Source of the DNA: Candidatus Puniceispirillum sp.
GTDB taxonomy: Bacteria; Pseudomonadota; Alphaproteobacteria; Puniceispirillales; Puniceispirillaceae
DNA length: 38,155 nucleotides
NCBI GenBank assembly: GCA_028383305.1
Contig: JAOEVD010000021.1
Location: forward strand, 1 to 38,155
Direction: 5' to 3'
Positions within the stretch are counted from its first letter, which is position 1. Every line of letters starts with the position of its first letter. Positions 35,256-38,155 of this stretch are shown in pieces. A program made the position numbers and the translations under genes. The notes beneath the pieces are model-generated. The model had not been told where the DNA came from. It saw only the letters and a list, made by a program, of their open reading frames with translations, and searched no databases.

Positions 35256-35375
35256 TCAAACCGCTGCAAAGGGTGCTCTTACCTCCCTACGATAGATAGC
35301 AACCCTACCAGAATTAGCACTGCGTTTACCCTTTTGAGGCCGCATGACACCACCTAACTTCATTAGCTTGCTCAT
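35256..35375 (-). CDS. small basic hypothetical ORF
   Basis: A 39-codon frame (MSKLMKLGGVMRPQKGKRSA...) rich in Lys and Arg. It lies between the convergent LacI and GMC genes. The frame stays open about 18 codons further upstream (AKYRRRSRTQLTKT), also strongly basic, so it may be the remnant of a longer DNA-binding protein such as a recombinase. No family is recognised, and no Shine-Dalgarno is seen. Confidence 0.25.
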   Translation of the reverse strand: MSKLMKLGGVMRPQKGKRSANSGRVAIYRREVRAPFAAV

Positions 35376-35486
35376 AGTTTTAGTTAATTGTGTTCTGGAA
35401 CGACGCCGATATTTAGCTACTGTTACATGAGATCACGGGATTGTATTATTCCTAAGGGACCGCCGTTTAATCCGTCCCCCGCTCAA

Positions 35487-37097
35487 CTAGTTGCCACTTG
35501 CAAGAATCATCTCTGCCGCTTTTTCTGCAATCATTAATGTTGGAGCATTTGTATTAGCAGAGGTTATTAGGGGCATAATAGAGGCGTCGACGACGCGGAG
35601 TCCTGCCACCCCGTGAACTAGCAAATCTGGTCCAACGACGGCAGCTGCGTCAATACCCATTTTACAAGTTCCAACCGGGTGATAGACGGTGCCGCCACCT
35701 TTGCGGATTGCGTCAATTATCTCAGCGTCGGTCTTTACTTGTGCGCCAGGTATAATTTCGGCATCCCACAAATCCCGAAATTTTGGTTGTTTATATATTT
35801 GTCGTAGGATCTTGATGCCCTCGACCATAGTTTTTTGATCCAGCTCATCAGCAAGATAATTAGGTTCAATCTTGGGGTCTGCGGTTGGGTCTGGATTAAC
35901 AATTTCAATGGATCCACGTGATTGGGGGTGGCATTGCCAAATCGCGCTAGTGAAACCGGGGTAACGGTGTAGTGGCTCGCCTGGCTTATCAACTGAGAGT
36001 GGCATCACAAACAATTGTAAGTCTGGCTGGTCTGTTGGAGCAAAGTCAGTTCGCATCGCTCCACCAACTTGCCCAGCACCTACGGTCAGTGCCCCGCGTC
36101 CACGAAACGCCCAATCCAAACCCATCTTGAGCAGTGAAAATGGATTGCGAATTTGGTTGTTAAGAGAAGCGCGCGATCGCATCTGCACAATTGTGCGCAT
36201 CTGGTAATGATCTTGAAGATTCTGGCCAACACCGAGCCTGTCAACAACTACGTCAATACCATGTTTTTTCAACAGTTTTCCAGGCCCGACCCCTGATAGT
36301 TGGAGGATCTGTGGCGATTGTATTGCCCCCGCAGACAAAATTACTTCAGTCTCAGCGTGAAGTACTTGCTTTCGTCCCTCTTGAACTATTTCAACGCCAA
36401 CAGCTTTTTTGTTTTCAAAAAGGACACGGGTAACCAATGTTTTAGTGAGTATATCTAGGTTTTTTCGAGCTTTAGCTGGCGCCAGAAAAGCACGGGAAGA
36501 ACTGGAACGCCAACGAGCCCCAATGGATAGATGGTATTCCCCAACCCCTTCTGTTGTATCAGCATTGAAATCATCATTTAGTGGAAGGCCATATTGATGA
36601 GCTGCGTCAAGCCATGCCGAACAATCGGGATGATGGTTGCGCAATTTTGATACCTGCAATTCACCGTGCCGACCATGGAATTGAGAGTCTTCGCCGTTGA
36701 AGTTTTCCAGTCTTCTAAAATATGGCAAGACCTCGGTATAGGACCAACCATGGTTACCAAGTGCCGCCCAGTCATCAAAATTTTGGTGCTGTCCGCGAAT
36801 AAAGATTAGGCCATTTATGCTGCTGGACCCACCAATCACACACCCGCGTGGCCAGTTGATTGAACGACCACCAGAACCTTCGCTGGGCTCACAGGCAAAG
36901 TGCCGTGAGACTTTTTGATTGTTCATAGTTTTGTAATAACCGACTGGCAGTTTTAACCAAAAGCCATCATCCCAAGCACCGGCCTCAATCAAAAGTACAG
37001 AGTTTTGAGCACGCGATGTAAGTCGATTGGCCAATAGGCAGCCAGCGGAGCCGGCACCAACAATTATGTGTGTATAACGCTTTTGGTTTGTATTCAT
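35487..37097 (-). CDS. GMC family oxidoreductase (choline dehydrogenase-like)
   Basis: A 536-residue FAD-dependent alcohol oxidoreductase. The ADP-binding loop is VGAGSAGCLLANRL (Gly14-Gly19). The first GMC signature is in PRGCVIGGSSSINGLIFIRG, the second in LSAGAIQSPQILQLSGVG. The catalytic His473 is in YHPVGTCKMG, and the C-terminal VDASIMP and NAPTLMIAEKA complete the fold. Substrate specificity cannot be read; many relatives are wrongly called choline dehydrogenase. It is divergent from the enolase-superfamily gene, and the two may act in one catabolic route. Composition is AT-rich like the rest of the block. Confidence 0.92.
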   Translation of the reverse strand: MNTNQKRYTHIIVGAGSAGCLLANRLTSRAQNSVLLIEAGAWDDGFWLKLPVGYYKTMNNQKVSRHFACEPSEGSGGRSINWPRGCVIGGSSSINGLIFIRGQHQNFDDWAALGNHGWSYTEVLPYFRRLENFNGEDSQFHGRHGELQVSKLRNHHPDCSAWLDAAHQYGLPLNDDFNADTTEGVGEYHLSIGARWRSSSSRAFLAPAKARKNLDILTKTLVTRVLFENKKAVGVEIVQEGRKQVLHAETEVILSAGAIQSPQILQLSGVGPGKLLKKHGIDVVVDRLGVGQNLQDHYQMRTIVQMRSRASLNNQIRNPFSLLKMGLDWAFRGRGALTVGAGQVGGAMRTDFAPTDQPDLQLFVMPLSVDKPGEPLHRYPGFTSAIWQCHPQSRGSIEIVNPDPTADPKIEPNYLADELDQKTMVEGIKILRQIYKQPKFRDLWDAEIIPGAQVKTDAEIIDAIRKGGGTVYHPVGTCKMGIDAAAVVGPDLLVHGVAGLRVVDASIMPLITSANTNAPTLMIAEKAAEMILASGN

Positions 37098-37153
37098 AAT
37101 AGCTTATAGTTGACCGCTAGAAAGTTAAAATCCAGAAAATTCTTTGCGTGGGT

Positions 37154-37179
37154 CTAAATAAATGTGATTCTGTATTTAG
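37154..37179. promoter_or_regulatory. inverted repeat in the GMC / enolase-superfamily divergent gap
   Basis: CTAAATA (37154-37160) and TATTTAG (37173-37179) are exact inverted copies 12 nt apart, 57 nt upstream of the GMC start. It does not share the AAnCGnTT core of O1 and O2, so a different regulator, or chance in an AT-rich gap, is possible. Confidence 0.3.
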
Positions 37180-37240
37180 CTAAAATTTAATCCTCACTAA
37201 ACACTGAAGACACCACAGCCAAGATTCAAGATGGAGCCCG

Positions 37241-37348
37241 ATGTATTTGCAAAATTACCAAAGGTTAGACCATTGCCTTCCACAAGAAGTGCTAACATTC
37301 CCAGATGAATTCATTTACGCTCACGAAGCAGTTGGAGGGTCTGTTTAG
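37241..37348 (+). CDS. small hypothetical ORF upstream of the enolase-superfamily gene
   Basis: A 35-codon frame starts at ATG 37241, with GGAG four bases before it, and ends 18 nt ahead of the next gene. The product (MYLQNYQRLDHCLPQEVLTF...) matches nothing I recognise. An overlapping frame from ATG 37231 (MEPDVFAKLPKVRPLPSTR, 25 codons) is an alternative. Either could be a leader peptide or a decayed gene end. Confidence 0.3.
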   Translation: MYLQNYQRLDHCLPQEVLTFPDEFIYAHEAVGGSV

Positions 37349-37366
37349 GCTTGCAGGAGGGTTTGT

Positions 37367-38155
37367 GTGATCAAAATAAAATCTATTGAGGTTCTGGTAT
37401 ATCGTTATCCTCTGGAAACCATTGTTCAAACGTCATTTGGCACAATGTACGACCGTCCAATGGTTTTAGTTAAATTGACTGACGAGGATGACTTGGCTGG
37501 AGTTGGTGAGGTTTGGTGTAACTTCCCAGCGGTTGGTGCAGAACATCGTGCGCGGCTAATTGAGAGTGTTTTCAAGCCTCTGCTAAATGGGAAACTATTT
37601 GACAACCCAGCCGAGGCATTTGAATTCTTGACAAGAAAAACATGGGTTCTCGGGTTGCAAACTGGAGAATTTGGACCGATGGCACAATGCATTGCCGGCA
37701 TTGATATTGCTCTTCACGATTTAATGGCAAGGCGAGATAAAATACCCCTCTGGAAATATCTTGGTGGCGTAAGCGATAGCGTGAAAACTTACGCGAGCGG
37801 TATCAACCCGGCCAATGCTGAAAAGACTGCAGAAATGGCTCTGGAGGCGGGACATAATGCACTCAAGTTAAAGATTGGATTTGATTCGGCGCAAGATATC
37901 CAGAACATAAAATCATTACGTGCCTTACTCGGCGAAAATGGGGAGTTGATGGTTGATGCAAACCAGGCGTGGACTGTAAACGAGGCAAGGGAGATGATGC
38001 AAAAAATTGCTGCGTTTGACATCAAGTGGTTGGAAGAGCCAATTCATGCTGACCGACCCGATGATGAATGGCGTAGTTTGAAGGCCTCTGGCAACACTCC
38101 ACTTGCTGGTGGTGAAAATATTATAGGAGGCCGTCATTTTGATCGTTTAATTGAG
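37367..38155 (+). CDS. mandelate racemase / muconate lactonizing enzyme family protein, partial
   Basis: An enolase-superfamily enzyme, cut at the window end after 263 codons. The start is GTG 37367 with AGGAGG eight bases upstream. The N-terminal capping domain is complete. In the barrel the KxK catalytic pair is Lys167 and Lys169 (ALKLKIGFD). The three metal ligands are Asp197 (MVDANQAW), Glu223 (WLEEPI) and Glu250 (AGGEN). The mandelate-racemase subgroup is likely from the KxK motif. The missing C-terminus would hold the catalytic histidine. Typical substrates are sugar acids or other carboxylates, but the exact one is unknown. Confidence 0.9.
   Translation, partial: MIKIKSIEVLVYRYPLETIVQTSFGTMYDRPMVLVKLTDEDDLAGVGEVWCNFPAVGAEHRARLIESVFKPLLNGKLFDNPAEAFEFLTRKTWVLGLQTGEFGPMAQCIAGIDIALHDLMARRDKIPLWKYLGGVSDSVKTYASGINPANAEKTAEMALEAGHNALKLKIGFDSAQDIQNIKSLRALLGENGELMVDANQAWTVNEAREMMQKIAAFDIKWLEEPIHADRPDDEWRSLKASGNTPLAGGENIIGGRHFDRLIE

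Overview
The window looks like a contig from an alphaproteobacterium, most likely a marine heterotroph of the SAR116 (Puniceispirillum-like) kind. The class is well supported by the conserved neighbourhoods aroA-cmk-rpsA-ihfB-lapA-trpF-trpB-trpA(-accD), rnd/nrnC-lptC-lptA-lptB-ptsN and NDUFA9-like/uppP/gltD-gltB. It is also supported by alphaproteobacterial families: the TIGR02300 acidic zinc-ribbon protein, an NrnC-type exonuclease and an FzlA-type GST. The SAR116 placement is inference from overall impression and was not computed.

Bases 1-7632 (minus strand) carry a long housekeeping run: aroA and cmk (4-nt overlap), rpsA with its own terminator, then ihfB-lapA-trpF-trpB-trpA. At the extreme left the sequence is broken. 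trpA loses its C-terminus at about base 163, and the first ~171 bases encode an internal piece of accD in the opposite orientation, joined at an ACCGGT palindrome. Because trpA and accD are normal same-strand neighbours, this looks like an inverted chimera at a contig end.

Bases 7800-15340 hold the TIGR02300 gene, tRNA-Ala(GGC), an LPS-transport operon (nrnC, lptC, lptA, lptB) followed by ptsN without the usual rpoN and hpf, tRNA-Leu(CAG), an NDUFA9-like epimerase and uppP. Bases 15341-24736 hold gltD-gltB (glutamate synthase), a GNAT acetyltransferase, fzlA, an ABHD10-like serine hydrolase and a family-4 glycosyltransferase.

Bases 24861-32019 hold a translation cluster, thrS-infC-rpmI-rplT-pheS-pheT, in the same order as in Escherichia coli. 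infC appears to start at AUA. A long terminator-like hairpin with a U-run sits between rplT and pheS.

At about 32.0-32.1 kb the sequence becomes visibly more AT-rich with different codon use, and housekeeping genes give way to an accessory block. It contains a two-gene operon (a PanB-like protein lacking the metal ligands, and a fatty-acid-hydroxylase/sterol-desaturase membrane protein), a divergent LacI-family regulator, a GMC oxidoreductase and a divergent mandelate racemase/enolase-superfamily gene cut by the window end. Two perfect 16-bp CG-centred palindromes with the LacI-family AAnCGnTT core flank the regulator's control region, one at the operon promoter and one at the regulator's own 5' end. 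This is the most likely place for an undescribed pathway; its substrate cannot be read from the sequence.
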